Origin: Glaciimonas sp.
Lineage (GTDB): Bacteria > Pseudomonadota > Gammaproteobacteria > Burkholderiales > Burkholderiaceae_D
DNA: 64,000 bases
Direction of reading: 5' to 3'
Assembly: GCA_012927585.1 (NCBI GenBank)
Contig: JABBOY010000042.1
Span: 62,001-126,000 of the forward strand
The notes beneath the pieces are model-generated. The model was not told the origin of the DNA, ran no database searches, and was given only the letters and a program-made list of their open reading frames with translations. The position numbers and the translations under genes were made by a program. How positions within the stretch are numbered: position 1 is the stretch's first letter; the number at the start of each line of letters is the position of its first letter. This document shows positions 29,984 to 39,031 of the stretch, one piece after another.

Positions 29984-30607
29984 ATGAGCCAATTTTTCCA
30001 GCTGCATCCAGATAATCCGCAACCGCGCTTGCTCAAGCAGGCAGCGCAAATTATTCATGCCGGCGGTATCGTTGCGTTGCCGACCGATTCCTGCTACGCG
30101 CTCATATGCCATCTCGATGACAAACATGCAGTCGAGCGCTTGCGCCGTATCCGCGGTATCGATGACAAGCATTTGTTGACCTTGCTGTGCCGCGATTTGA
30201 GTGACATCGCGGCCTATGCCCGGGTCGACAATACACAGTTCCGCATGCTCAAGGCCGCTACGCCCGGCCCGTATACTTTCATCCTGGAAGCCACCAAGGA
30301 AGTGCCGCGTCGCTTGAGTCATCCGTCGCGCAAGACGATCGGCTTGCGGGTGCCGGAAAACCGCATCACGCAAGCTTTGCTGGAAGAGTTGGGTCAGCCG
30401 TTGCTGGGTACCACCCTGATTTTGCCAGGACAGACTGATCCTTTGAACGACCCGGAACGAATTCGTGAGCTTTTGTCCAAGCAAATTGAGCTAATTGTGG
30501 ATGACGGCACCCGCGGCCTGGGACTGACTACCGTCATCGATTTGGTTGGAGCTGAGCCGGTTTTGGTGCGCCAGGGACGTGGCGACGCCGCATTGTTCGG
30601 TTTGTAA
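29984..30607 (+). CDS. yciO: Threonylcarbamoyladenylate-synthase-family protein (YciO-like)
   Basis: The 207-residue protein belongs to the YrdC/Sua5/YciO family: QAAQIIHAGGIVALPTDSCY at residues 15-35, RLRRIRGIDDKHLLTLLC, GPYTFILEATKEVPRR and the IGLRVP strand near residue 125. YrdC members make the threonylcarbamoyl-AMP used for tRNA t6A; YciO is a related protein of less clear function, and this sequence (with the MSQFFQLHPDNPQPRLL start) looks more like YciO. ATG 29984 is the start. It is followed by a gap with dispersed element copy 4. Confidence 0.85.
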   Translation: MSQFFQLHPDNPQPRLLKQAAQIIHAGGIVALPTDSCYALICHLDDKHAVERLRRIRGIDDKHLLTLLCRDLSDIAAYARVDNTQFRMLKAATPGPYTFILEATKEVPRRLSHPSRKTIGLRVPENRITQALLEELGQPLLGTTLILPGQTDPLNDPERIRELLSKQIELIVDDGTRGLGLTTVIDLVGAEPVLVRQGRGDAALFGL

Positions 30608-30644
30608 AAAATTCCAGGAAAAATCCCCGGTTTTTAATATAGTG

Positions 30645-30709
30645 AGGTATGTATTTTTTTTATGTCATTTGTTTATATGCGGAAATAGCATCATTTTTAT
30701 TTATACTCC
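30645..30709 (-). repeat. Dispersed intergenic element, copy 4 (reverse)
   Basis: On the minus strand it begins GGAGTATAAATAAAAATG and continues TTTCCGCATATAAAC to AAAAAAATACATACCTC. It lies in the 222-bp gap between the yciO-like gene and the protease gene. Confidence 0.7.
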
Positions 30710-30829
30710 ATTGTATTTAAAATACAATGAAGCGCAAACAGCACCTGTCCCAGTTTTTATCGCGATTGATGCGGTATCTACAATTGCTGCAAACCGGTTG
30801 CGGCCCATCCCCTCTGATAAAATCCTGCC

Positions 30830-31489
30830 ATGAATGACATGATCCAAACCGTCGCTGTATATGCGCTGCCGGTATTATTCGCCATCACCTTGCATGAAGC
30901 GGCGCATGCCTATGCGGCCAAGTATTTTGGCGACACGACTGCGTACCAGCAGGGGCGCATGAGCCTCAATCCGATCAAGCACATCGATCCTTTCGGCACC
31001 ATTCTGATCCCGATCATGATGTATTTCGCTACCAGCGGTGCTTTTCTGTTCGGTTATGCCAAGCCGGTTCCGGTTGATTTTGGGCGTTTGCGCAATCCGA
31101 AGAAGCAAATGGCCTGGGTTGCTCTGGCAGGCCCGGCGGCGAATCTATTCATGGCACTGCTGTGGATGATATTCGGCATATTACTGGCTGCGCTACAGGT
31201 AGAAGATGTGTTTTTCATGCGGATGGTGCAAGCTGGCGTGCTGGTTAATTTGGTGATCTTTGCTTTTAATCTGTTTCCGTTGCCGCCGCTGGACGGCGGC
31301 CGCATCCTCACCAGTCTGCTACCGCTAAAATATGCCGCTCAGTTTGCCCGCGTCGAACCTTATGGCTTCTTTATCCTGCTGGCACTGATGTTTCTGAATG
31401 TGTTGCAGTATTGGTTGATACCGGTGATGGTGATTGCCAATACCGTATTGAAATTAATCGTTTCTCCTTTAAACTTACTTTTGAACTGA
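30830..31489 (+). CDS. Site-2 protease family membrane metalloprotease (M50)
   Basis: The 219-residue protein has the zinc motif ITLHEAAHAYAAKYFGD (HEAAH) in the first membrane region, a second conserved block NLFPLPPLDGGRIL that supplies the third ligand, and about five hydrophobic segments. This is the short, PDZ-less Rip1/M50-like group common in Burkholderiales, where the gene commonly precedes trpS. It ends 10 bp before trpS, so the two are probably co-transcribed. Confidence 0.92.
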   Translation: MNDMIQTVAVYALPVLFAITLHEAAHAYAAKYFGDTTAYQQGRMSLNPIKHIDPFGTILIPIMMYFATSGAFLFGYAKPVPVDFGRLRNPKKQMAWVALAGPAANLFMALLWMIFGILLAALQVEDVFFMRMVQAGVLVNLVIFAFNLFPLPPLDGGRILTSLLPLKYAAQFARVEPYGFFILLALMFLNVLQYWLIPVMVIANTVLKLIVSPLNLLLN

Positions 31490-31499
31490 CCGACTAATT

Positions 31500-32702
31500 A
31501 TGTATCCAGATCGCGTTGTTTCCGGCATGCGCCCCACTGGCGCCTTGCACCTTGGTCATTATCACGGCGCCTTGAAAAACTGGATAAGGATGCAGACCGA
31601 AATGCCGTGCCTGTTTTTTGTTGCCGACTGGCATGCATTGACTACCAACTACGATGACCCTTCGCTGATAGAAGCCAGCACTTGGGATATGTTGATCGAC
31701 TGGCTGGCAGCCGGTGTGGATCCGTCCGAAGCGACTCTCTTTATCCAATCCCGGGTGCCGGAACACGCAGAATTGCACTTGCTGCTATCGATGGCTACCC
31801 CGCTGGGCTGGCTGGAACGGGTGCCGACCTACAAGGATCAAATCGAAAAGCTGTCGCACAAGGATCTCACCACCTACGGCTTTTTGGGTTACCCATTGCT
31901 GATGGCTGCCGATGTGCTGATTTATCGCGCCACCCAGGTTCCGGTCGGCGAAGACCAGGTGCCGCATGTCGAGATAACACGCGAAATCGCACGTCGCTTC
32001 AATCATTTGTACGGCAAGGAAAAAGGTTTTGAGGAAAAAGCCCAGGACGCGGTCAAGAAACTCGGCAGCAAGCGCGCCAAAATGTATAACCAATTGCGCA
32101 CCGAATTCCAGCAGCACGGCAAGGAAGATGCTCTGGAGCAAGCTAAAGCCATGCTTGATGATGCGCAAAGCTTGTCGATGATCGACCGTGAACGACTGTT
32201 CGGCTATCTGGAAGGCAGTCGTAAACTAATTCTGGTCGAACCGCAGGCGCGTCTGACCGAATCATCGCGCCTGCCCGGGCTAGATGGACAAAAAATGTCG
32301 AAGAGTTACGGTAATTCGATTGCGCTGCGCGAGGACAAAGAGTCTGTAACCAGGAAAATCCGCACTATGCCGACCGACCCGGCGCGTGTGCGCCGTACTG
32401 ATCCGGGCGATCCTGAAAAATGCCCGGTGTGGCAGCTACACTTGGTGTATTCCAATTCGACTACCAAGGAGTGGGTAGTCAAAGGTTGCACATCCGCCGG
32501 CATCGGTTGCCTTGAATGCAAACAGCCGGTGATCGACGCGGTATTGAAAGAGCAGGAGCCGATGCGCGAACGGGCCCAGCAATACCTCGACGATCCGTCG
32601 CTCGTGCGTGCAATCGTTGCCGATGGCTGCGACAAGGCGCGCAAACTGGCGCAGGAAACCATGCGCGATGTGCGTGAGGCGATGGGTTTGAGCTATAACT
32701 AA
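31500..32702 (+). CDS. trpS: Tryptophanyl-tRNA synthetase
   Basis: TrpS charges tRNA-Trp. The 400-residue class I synthetase has the HIGH-type motif in GALHLGHYHGALKNW, the KMSKS motif in LDGQKMSKSYGNS and the ATP-binding YPDRVVSGMRPTG start. It is longer than E. coli TrpS (334) because of an insertion around residues 170-245 (YGKEKGFEEKAQDAVKKLGS and following lysine-rich helices), a pattern I associate with betaproteobacterial TrpS. It lies 10 bp after the protease gene and 33 bp before the methyltransferase gene. Confidence 0.96.
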   Translation: MYPDRVVSGMRPTGALHLGHYHGALKNWIRMQTEMPCLFFVADWHALTTNYDDPSLIEASTWDMLIDWLAAGVDPSEATLFIQSRVPEHAELHLLLSMATPLGWLERVPTYKDQIEKLSHKDLTTYGFLGYPLLMAADVLIYRATQVPVGEDQVPHVEITREIARRFNHLYGKEKGFEEKAQDAVKKLGSKRAKMYNQLRTEFQQHGKEDALEQAKAMLDDAQSLSMIDRERLFGYLEGSRKLILVEPQARLTESSRLPGLDGQKMSKSYGNSIALREDKESVTRKIRTMPTDPARVRRTDPGDPEKCPVWQLHLVYSNSTTKEWVVKGCTSAGIGCLECKQPVIDAVLKEQEPMRERAQQYLDDPSLVRAIVADGCDKARKLAQETMRDVREAMGLSYN

Positions 32703-32735
32703 GCCCAAATAAGCCTCCCCAAAAGTTAAACCGAA

Positions 32736-33320
32736 ATGCACCATCTCGCCGATTTCAACATGGATCAGGATGTACCTTCTGCATGGGTGCAGCGCTTCAC
32801 TGCGCTCATTCCGCCAGGACCCGTGCTTGATCTGGCTTGTGGTAGCGGCCGCCATGCGCGCCTTTTGGCAGCTTTGGGGCATCCGGTGCTGGCTGCGGAT
32901 CGCGATTCGGCTGCGCTGGCTAGTGCCGCAGGGCAGGGCGTTGTCACCATGCAAGTCGATCTGGAAGCCGATGCTGCGGCATGGCCTTTCGAAGCCGGAC
33001 ACTTTGCTGCGATTATTGTTACCAACTATTTGCATCGCCCTTTGTTCCCGCATATTTTGGATAGCCTGGCAAACGGTGGCTTGTTAATATATGAAACTTT
33101 CTCCACTGGCAATGCGCTCTACGGCAAGCCATCCAATCCGAATTTTTTATTGAGCCGGGGCGAATTGCTCGAAGTGCTCAGGCAGCATCCTTCAGTTACC
33201 ATGTACGTGCTCGCATTTGAAGAGGGCTATACCGAGACGCCGAAGCCTGCGATGGTGCAGAGGATTTGCGCCATCAAAAACGCAGCAGGCCTGGCTCCCG
33301 GACAGCCTCGATTGTTTTGA
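32736..33320 (+). CDS. Class I SAM-dependent methyltransferase
   Basis: The 194-residue protein has the Rossmann SAM-binding motifs: PVLDLACGSGRHARLLA (motif I), an acidic residue ending strand 2 (VLAADRDSAAL), and FAAIIVTNYLHRPLFPHIL (post-motif). The substrate is unknown. Its placement after trpS and before dapA is typical for this group of bacteria. ATG 32736 is preferred since it is the first start and gives a normal N-terminal cap. Confidence 0.87.
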   Translation: MHHLADFNMDQDVPSAWVQRFTALIPPGPVLDLACGSGRHARLLAALGHPVLAADRDSAALASAAGQGVVTMQVDLEADAAAWPFEAGHFAAIIVTNYLHRPLFPHILDSLANGGLLIYETFSTGNALYGKPSNPNFLLSRGELLEVLRQHPSVTMYVLAFEEGYTETPKPAMVQRICAIKNAAGLAPGQPRLF

Positions 33321-33421
33321 AACCCTATCCAAGCAGAAAAGCAAAAGAGCAACACTGCACCACGGGCGCGGGCTATCCGCTACAATTAATCTTTTATATC
33401 CCAACGTATTAAAGACTCTCT

Positions 33422-34315
33422 ATGATTAAGGGCAGCATAGTAGCAATCGTCACCCCCATGGACGCAGATGGCAGCCTGGATCTACCTGGCTTGCGCAAAC
33501 TAATCGACTGGCACATCGCAGAAGGCACCGATGGCATCGTGATCGTCGGTACTACCGGCGAATCGCCGACGGTCTCGGTGGAAGAGCACTGCGAACTGAT
33601 CAAAGTCGCGGTTGAACATGCCAATAAGCGCATTCCGATCATCGCCGGCACCGGCGGCAACTCTACTTCCGAAGCGATCGCGCTGACGCGTTATGCCAAA
33701 GAAACCGGCGCCGACGCATCCCTGCTAGTGGTGCCGTACTACAATCGGCCGACACAGGAAGGCATGTATCAGCACTTCAAAAAAATCGCTGAATCGGTTG
33801 ATTTGCCGGCAATCCTGTACAACGTTCCCGGCCGTACCGTGGCCGATATGCATAACGACACCATCCTGCGCCTGGCGCAGGTTCCGGGCATCATTGGGGT
33901 CAAGGATGCAACCGGCAATATCGGTCGCGGCACCGACCTGATCCGCCTGGCGCCACAATCCTTCGCGGTATATTCGGGCGATGATCCGACCGCTATGGCA
34001 CTGATGTTGTGCGGCGGGAAAGGCAATATTTCGGTAACAGCCAATGTGGCTCCGCGCGCAATGCATGCACTATGCATGGCGGCAATGGAAGGCAATGCGG
34101 CACGGGCAATTGAAATCAACAATCGATTACTGCCGCTGCACATCACACTTTTCATCGAACCCAATCCGCTGCCGGTTAAATGGGCAATGACTGAAATGGG
34201 TTTGATTCCACCAGGCATTCGATTGCCGCTAGTGCCGATGTCTGCGCAGTACCAGGATACGGTACGTGCTGCTCTTCGTGAGTCCGGTGTATTGCCGGGC
34301 GTTGTATTACATTAA
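33422..34315 (+). CDS. dapA: 4-hydroxy-tetrahydrodipicolinate synthase
   Basis: DapA condenses pyruvate with aspartate semialdehyde, the first committed step of lysine and meso-diaminopimelate synthesis. The 297-residue TIM-barrel protein has [14 protein letters not shown], the tyrosine in [24 protein letters not shown], and the Schiff-base lysine in [16 protein letters not shown] box at 33381-33386 lies 35 bp upstream of the ATG and may be its -10. The bamC gene follows after about 100 bp. Confidence 0.97.
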   Translation: MIKGSIVAIVTPMDADGSLDLPGLRKLIDWHIAEGTDGIVIVGTTGESPTVSVEEHCELIKVAVEHANKRIPIIAGTGGNSTSEAIALTRYAKETGADASLLVVPYYNRPTQEGMYQHFKKIAESVDLPAILYNVPGRTVADMHNDTILRLAQVPGIIGVKDATGNIGRGTDLIRLAPQSFAVYSGDDPTAMALMLCGGKGNISVTANVAPRAMHALCMAAMEGNAARAIEINNRLLPLHITLFIEPNPLPVKWAMTEMGLIPPGIRLPLVPMSAQYQDTVRAALRESGVLPGVVLH

Positions 34316-34420
34316 GCGGTATTACCGGTATTACATTAAGCGTTAAGCGCAAACTTTTTCAACGGCCGGACAGGTTGCATTGCTCCGGCTCCGAACATCG
34401 CCTTTTCATTCCGAAACGAT

Positions 34421-35611
34421 ATGACTATTCGCAAGAGCAATCAGATGGATCAACGTAATATCGCCCAGCGCGGTATTGTTTATGGCTTAGTCCTGGCTGG
34501 CCTGGCCGGTTGCAGTTCCATCGGTTCCATGCTGGAGGCCGACAAGATCGATTACAAAAGCGCGGGCAAGGCATCCACATCTTCTCTCGAAATTCCGCCG
34601 GATCTAACCCAATTGCAGCGCGACAACCGCTACGCAATTCCCGATATCAATAACCGTGGTACTGCAACCGCTTCCGGTTTTAACCTGCAGCAAAATGTGC
34701 AGCGTCCAGCCACAGCCGCTGCAGCGGTGGCCCCCAAGGCGGTTGCCGACATGCGCATCGAGCGGGCAGGCGATCAGCGCTGGCTGGTCATCCAACAAGC
34801 GCCGGAAGTGTTGTGGCCGCAAATCAAGGATTTCTGGCAGGAATCAGGCTTTTTGATCAACATCGAATCTCCTGAAACCGGGGTGATGGAAACCGACTGG
34901 GCAGAAAATCGGGCAAAAATTCCACAGGATATTATTCGCAGGACTCTGGGCAAAGTGCTGGATTCATTGTATTCGACCGGCGAGCGCGATAAATTCAGGA
35001 CACGACTGGAGCGTGGCGCTGACGGCACTACTGAAATCTTTATCAGTCACCGCGGCGCGCAAGAAGTGCTCACTGGCAGCAACAAGGAAACTACGGTATG
35101 GACGCCGCGACCTGCCGACCCTGAGCTTGAAGCCGAATTTCTGGCACGTTTGATGGCGCGTTTCGGCGTCGAGACAGAACGCGCCAAGGTGATGGTGGCG
35201 AATGCCGCGCCGGAGCAGGCACGGGCTCGAATCGTCAAGGCAGGCAGCAGCAACGGCACCTATGTTGAAGTTGATGAAAACTTTGATCGCGCCTGGCGTC
35301 GGGTCGGCTTGGCTTTGGACCGGGTCGGATTCACGGTGGAAGACCGCGACCGCAGCCAGGGCGTATATTTCGTCCGTTACGTTGATCAAGACCTGGACGC
35401 CAACAACAAGACTTCTGGCGATAAAGGCTTCTTCTCCCGCCTGTTTTCATCCAGCCCTTCCGATAAAGCTAAAAAAGCACAGCGTTATCGGGTTGTGGTC
35501 AAAGGCGTTGCAGCGACCAGCCAGATATCCGTCCTGGACGACAAAGGAAATTCTGAAACTTCATCGGCCGCTGGCAAAATTCTATCTTTGTTGAATGCAC
35601 AATTGAAATAA
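34421..35611 (+). CDS. bamC: BamC (NlpB), outer-membrane assembly lipoprotein
   Basis: BamC is a lipoprotein of the BAM complex that folds beta-barrel proteins. The 396-residue product has a lipoprotein signal ending in LAGLAGC (lipobox, cysteine at about residue 30), the unstructured N-terminal stretch (DYKSAGKASTSSLEIPPDLT) that binds BamD, and two helix-grip domains seen as RWLVIQQAPEVLWPQIKDFW and WRRVGLALDRVGFTVEDRDR. Its place after dapA matches E. coli (dapA-bamC). An alternative start at 34445 would also leave a good signal peptide. Confidence 0.9.
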   Translation: MTIRKSNQMDQRNIAQRGIVYGLVLAGLAGCSSIGSMLEADKIDYKSAGKASTSSLEIPPDLTQLQRDNRYAIPDINNRGTATASGFNLQQNVQRPATAAAAVAPKAVADMRIERAGDQRWLVIQQAPEVLWPQIKDFWQESGFLINIESPETGVMETDWAENRAKIPQDIIRRTLGKVLDSLYSTGERDKFRTRLERGADGTTEIFISHRGAQEVLTGSNKETTVWTPRPADPELEAEFLARLMARFGVETERAKVMVANAAPEQARARIVKAGSSNGTYVEVDENFDRAWRRVGLALDRVGFTVEDRDRSQGVYFVRYVDQDLDANNKTSGDKGFFSRLFSSSPSDKAKKAQRYRVVVKGVAATSQISVLDDKGNSETSSAAGKILSLLNAQLK

Positions 35612-35680
35612 ATTGCAGTTGCTTATGGTGTTTATGGCATTCGTGGCGCTGAAGGTACCAATTAGAGCGGTACCTGTATT

Positions 35681-36463
35681 TTGAAGTTCTCCAGCCTGGG
35701 CAGCGGCAGCGACGGTAACGCGCTGCTGATTTGCGCCGCATCGGGTATAACGCGCACTACGGTGATGCTCGATTGCGGCTTTGGCGTGCGAGAGGTCGAG
35801 CGCAGATTACTCCGGCTTGGCATGACGCCAAGTGACTTGTCCGGCATCGTAGTCACCCATGAGCACCAGGATCATGTCGGCGGCGTATTTACGCTGGCGC
35901 GCCGTCACCGCATTCCTGTCTGGCTCAGTTTTGGCACTTATCAAGCTGTAGTCCATAAATGCGATGGCGTTGAACTGCACTTTTGCCGCGACGGCGATAA
36001 TTTGATCATTGGTGATTTATCCTTGGCGCCGTACACCGTGCCGCATGATGCGCGGGAGCCGCTGCAATATGTCGTAACCGATGGAAACTCCATCTTGGGC
36101 GTGTTGACCGATGCCGGCCAATCAACGCCGCATTTGGTGCAGGCTCTAGGCGGATGCGACGCCCTTTTAATAGAGTGCAATCATGATCGGGTGATGCTAG
36201 CCAATTCCAAATATCCGCATTCACTCAAAAAGCGTATTAGCGGAGGCTATGGGCATCTTTCCAACGAAACCGCGTCAGGGATATTGCGTCAGATCGACAA
36301 TTCACGCCTGAAACGGTTAATAGGAGGCCATCTTAGCCTGCAAAATAATACGCCTGAACTTGCTCGGACAGCTTTAATGCGGGGTCTGGATGGTCATCAG
36401 GCCGAGGTGACAATGGCCTGTCAGCAAGAAGGATTCGACTGGATCGATTTATCGTCGGCTTGA
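35681..36463 (+). CDS. MBL-fold metallohydrolase (YycJ/WalJ-like)
   Basis: The 260-residue protein has the metallo-beta-lactamase motif THEHQDHVGG (HxHxDH) at about residue 55, the acidic ligand in LTDAGQSTPHL and later histidines in ECNHDRVML and GGHLSLQNNTPE. It groups with YycJ/WalJ-like hydrolases, some of which act on DNA or RNA. The TTG start at 35681 gives the family N-terminus (K-FSSLGSGSDGN). No ribosome binding site is strong; GCGGTACC precedes. The gene ends before a convergent terminator. Confidence 0.86.
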   Translation: MKFSSLGSGSDGNALLICAASGITRTTVMLDCGFGVREVERRLLRLGMTPSDLSGIVVTHEHQDHVGGVFTLARRHRIPVWLSFGTYQAVVHKCDGVELHFCRDGDNLIIGDLSLAPYTVPHDAREPLQYVVTDGNSILGVLTDAGQSTPHLVQALGGCDALLIECNHDRVMLANSKYPHSLKKRISGGYGHLSNETASGILRQIDNSRLKRLIGGHLSLQNNTPELARTALMRGLDGHQAEVTMACQQEGFDWIDLSSA

Positions 36464-36538
36464 TTTATTTTTTGTCTCCACCTAATGGAGAAGCTGTGGG
36501 AAACTCTTTTACTGCAGTGCAAAAAATACTTTAAACGC

Positions 36539-36568
36539 AAAAAAGCCAGCCGGATGGCTGGCTTTTTT
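36539..36568. terminator. Bidirectional Rho-independent terminator
   Basis: Stem AGCCAGCC (36544-36551) with GGCTGGCT (36556-36563) and loop GGAT, with an A-run before and a T-run after, so it works for the MBL gene on the plus strand and for the lipoprotein gene on the minus strand. Confidence 0.9.
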
Positions 36569-36582
36569 AGGTAACCTGACGG

Positions 36583-36828
36583 TTACTTGGCTGGCGCATC
36601 AGCAGCTGGTGCTGCAGGGGCAGCAGGGGCAGCATCAGCAGCTGGTGCTGCAGGGGCAGCAGGAGCAGCTTCAGCAGCTGGTGCTGCTGGTGCAGCAGGT
36701 GCAGCTTCAGCAGCTGGTGCTGCAGGTGCAACTTCGGCAGCAGGAGGAGTAACGATAACTTCTTCTTTTTTGCCGCAGCCAACTAAAACGATAGCCAACA
36801 GGGAAGCTAACAAGAGTGATTTTTTCAT
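36583..36828 (-). CDS. Small Ala/Pro-repeat lipoprotein
   Basis: The 81-residue protein has a lipoprotein signal (KKSLLLASLLAIVLVGCGKK, lipobox LVGC at residue 15-18) and, after residue 30, repeats of the type APAAPAAEAAPAAPAAPAA made by a GCAGCAGGTGCAGC-like DNA repeat. It should be anchored in a membrane with an extended proline-alanine rod in the periplasm. No enzymatic domain is present. The DNA repeat makes length variation between strains likely. Function unknown. Confidence 0.8.
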   Translation of the reverse strand: MKKSLLLASLLAIVLVGCGKKEEVIVTPPAAEVAPAAPAAEAAPAAPAAPAAEAAPAAPAAPAADAAPAAPAAPAADAPAK

Positions 36829-37114
36829 GGGTATTCCTTAGGTTGAATAAATTACAAATTTATGCGATGAATAATTACCGGTAATTATCGCTCAATAGGT
36901 TGGTTCTTGTTCGAAAATGCACTTTTTGATGCACTGCGATACTTACGACCCTACCAACCCGAGATTATAGTGATTTTTCAGAGTTCTGCTATAGGTGCGT
37001 AAATTATTTTTTGTAATATCGCAACATATGCCGGCCCAAATCCAGTCGCCCGAGATGCAGAGGCTCGATTTTGTGAATTCGATTAGCTACTATTAATTGT
37101 CACTATGTAAATAC

Positions 37115-38236
37115 TTATGTCAGATTCAGCCAACCGTCCGTGTGCCACAAATGCAGCGCCTCTTGTACGTCAAGCGAAGCAGAGGCTACTTCTTTGCCGT
37201 CCAGCGCGCGGCTATCCGCCAGCAAGTCAAGCGTGGCTTTATCAGCGCGGGCGGCAGCGAACGATTCTCCATTGATGAAGATATGTTTACCACGATATAG
37301 CATTTGGGTTTTGCGAGACAGCGTTATGCCGCGCTTGATGGCCGCCTGAGTGAATTTTTCAGTAGAGAGCGAGCGTACCGGCGGCTTAAACGTTACGGTA
37401 GCCTTTGGTTCCGACAGGTAACCGCCCAGAAAGAGCGCCATGTCGTCTTCAGTAAACTGCACCTTGATCAATTCAGCCGAGATGCGCGATAGCATGGCGC
37501 CACTGATTTCGGCCGGGTGCGCAGTCGGTTTCAGGTCCGGGTCGGTGTATTTTCCGGGGAGGTCGATCGAATCAGCCATGAATTGCAGGAATGCTTCACC
37601 CAGTTCCTGATAAGCCGGGGCCCGAAATCCGACCGAGTAGGTCATGCATTCGCCGAGCGCGATGCCATCATGGGCATAATGGGGTGGCAGGTACAGCATA
37701 TCGCCTGGCTCCAGCACAAACTCTTCTTCCGGCTGAAAATCGCGCAGAATTTTGAGTGGCAAGCCGTCGATGATGGTCAGGTCTTTTTGCGCTCCGATAC
37801 GCCAGTGACGTCGGCCGTGCGCCTGTAATAAAAACACGTCGTAGGAATCAAAATGTGGGCCGACGCCGCCGGTGTCGGTGGCGTAGCTGATCATCAGGTC
37901 ATCCAGGCGTGCATCGGGCACGAAGCGGAACTGCCGCAGCAGGGCATCGGCCGCGTCATTATGCAGGTTGACGCTTTGCACCAATAGCGTCCAATTCTTC
38001 TGGTGGATGTCGGGAACGGTATCAATTGGACCGTTTTCCAGTTTGTATTGCTGATCGAAATGCGTCAGCAGACGGGATTCGACATCCTCCTGCCGGGCCA
38101 GCGCGAACAGAGCCTGACGCGATAGCAAGGGCTTGAAGCCGGGAATGGCTTGCCGGATCAGCAGCGGTTTTTTATGCCAGTAATCGCGGAAGAATTGTGC
38201 CGGCGTCAATCCGCCCAGGAGAGTGAGTTTTTTCAT
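37115..38236 (-). CDS. Cupin-type 2-oxoglutarate/Fe(II) ribosomal oxygenase (RoxA/YcfD-like)
   Basis: The 373-residue protein starts KLTLLGGLTPAQFFRDYWHK and contains a JmjC/cupin metal site: HFDSYDVFLLQ (HxD at about residue 128) with the second histidine in DMLYLPPHYAHDGIAL, plus an arginine-rich 2-oxoglutarate region. This matches the RoxA/YcfD family, which hydroxylates an arginine of ribosomal protein L16. The C-terminal winged-helix and dimerisation parts are present, so the length is normal. It is divergent from the slyD-like gene across 66 bp. Confidence 0.88.
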   Translation of the reverse strand: MKKLTLLGGLTPAQFFRDYWHKKPLLIRQAIPGFKPLLSRQALFALARQEDVESRLLTHFDQQYKLENGPIDTVPDIHQKNWTLLVQSVNLHNDAADALLRQFRFVPDARLDDLMISYATDTGGVGPHFDSYDVFLLQAHGRRHWRIGAQKDLTIIDGLPLKILRDFQPEEEFVLEPGDMLYLPPHYAHDGIALGECMTYSVGFRAPAYQELGEAFLQFMADSIDLPGKYTDPDLKPTAHPAEISGAMLSRISAELIKVQFTEDDMALFLGGYLSEPKATVTFKPPVRSLSTEKFTQAAIKRGITLSRKTQMLYRGKHIFINGESFAAARADKATLDLLADSRALDGKEVASASLDVQEALHLWHTDGWLNLT

Positions 38237-38267
38237 GCGTGCATTATAGTCAAGCTAGCTAGGCAGG

Positions 38268-38273
38268 TATAAT
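38268..38273 (+). promoter_or_regulatory. Probable slyD -10 box
   Basis: A perfect TATAAT lies 30 bp before the slyD ATG; no clear -35 is seen 16-18 bp upstream. The gap to the divergent oxygenase gene is only 66 bp, so both promoters overlap here. Confidence 0.45.
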
Positions 38274-38302
38274 CTGACCATTAACCTCAGAAAGGATTGA
38301 AC

Positions 38303-38851
38303 ATGAAGATTGCCAAAGATACGGTAGTGACTGTGCAGTACAAACTGTCAGATGCGCAAGGCAATCTGATCGAGGAAGGCCGTGAGCCGATGGTGTATCT
38401 GCACGGCGGCTATGAGAATACCCTGCCCAAGATTGAAGAAGCGCTAGAGGGCAAGGGCGCCGGCTTTGAGATCACTCTCCAGGTTGAACCGGACGATGCC
38501 TTCGGTGAATACGACGCGGAGTTGGTCAAGGTCGAGTCACGCAAGCACTTGCCGAATCCGCTGGAAGTCGGGATGCAGTTCGAAGGCACGCCGGAAGAAG
38601 ACGATGGGGACGAGAGTGGGTTGATTTTTACCGTGACCGATATTACCGACGACAAGGTGGTGCTGGACGGCAATCATCCGCTGGCAGGCATGGCGTTGCG
38701 GTTTTGGCTCAATGTCAAGGAGGTTCGCGCCGCTACCGAGGAAGAAATTGTGCATGAACACGTGCATGGCGCGCATGGCCACCAGCATGACGATGACGAT
38801 GATTTTGATGAACACTCAGGCGACGCATTCCGCTCCCATCCGCTGCACTGA
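38303..38851 (+). CDS. slyD: SlyD-like FKBP peptidyl-prolyl isomerase/metallochaperone
   Basis: The 182-residue protein has an FKBP domain (KDTVVTVQYKLSDAQGNLIE, YLHGGYENTLPKIEEALEG), the insert-in-flap chaperone domain (about 75-120) and a histidine-rich C-terminus HEHVHGAHGHQHDDDDDFDE that binds nickel in SlyD. ATG 38303 has an AAAGGA site 7 bp upstream; a TTG at 38297 is less likely. SlyD speeds proline isomerisation and delivers nickel to hydrogenases. A terminator follows at 38885. Confidence 0.9.
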   Translation: MKIAKDTVVTVQYKLSDAQGNLIEEGREPMVYLHGGYENTLPKIEEALEGKGAGFEITLQVEPDDAFGEYDAELVKVESRKHLPNPLEVGMQFEGTPEEDDGDESGLIFTVTDITDDKVVLDGNHPLAGMALRFWLNVKEVRAATEEEIVHEHVHGAHGHQHDDDDDFDEHSGDAFRSHPLH

Positions 38852-38884
38852 ATCGGCTGCTGCCGGACATACAACTTGCAATGC

Positions 38885-38918
38885 AAAAAACCGCAGACTG
38901 CGTTTCCTGCGGTTTTTT
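38885..38918. terminator. Rho-independent terminator after slyD
   Basis: CCGCAG (38891-38896) and CTGCGG (38907-38912) pair around a 10-base loop, followed by six Ts and preceded by six As, so it works in both directions. Confidence 0.85.
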
Positions 38919-38955
38919 ACGTCAGGTAATTTTGAATACGGTATTTTTGCTAATC

Positions 38956-39028
38956 ATATACTAATCATGGTATTTTTAACTCCCGCATAATATATATGCG
39001 GAGATAGGCATGTTTTTGCCTATACTCC
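38956..39028 (-). repeat. Dispersed intergenic element, copy 5 (reverse)
   Basis: On the minus strand it reads GGAGTATAGGCAAAAACATG, CCTATCTCCGCATATATATT, ATGCGGGAGTTAAAAATACC. Two hairpins are clear: ATAGGC/GCCTAT and CCGCATA/TATGCGG. It lies between the slyD terminator and the hypothetical gene downstream of mutS. Confidence 0.85.
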
Positions 39029-39031
39029 TAT

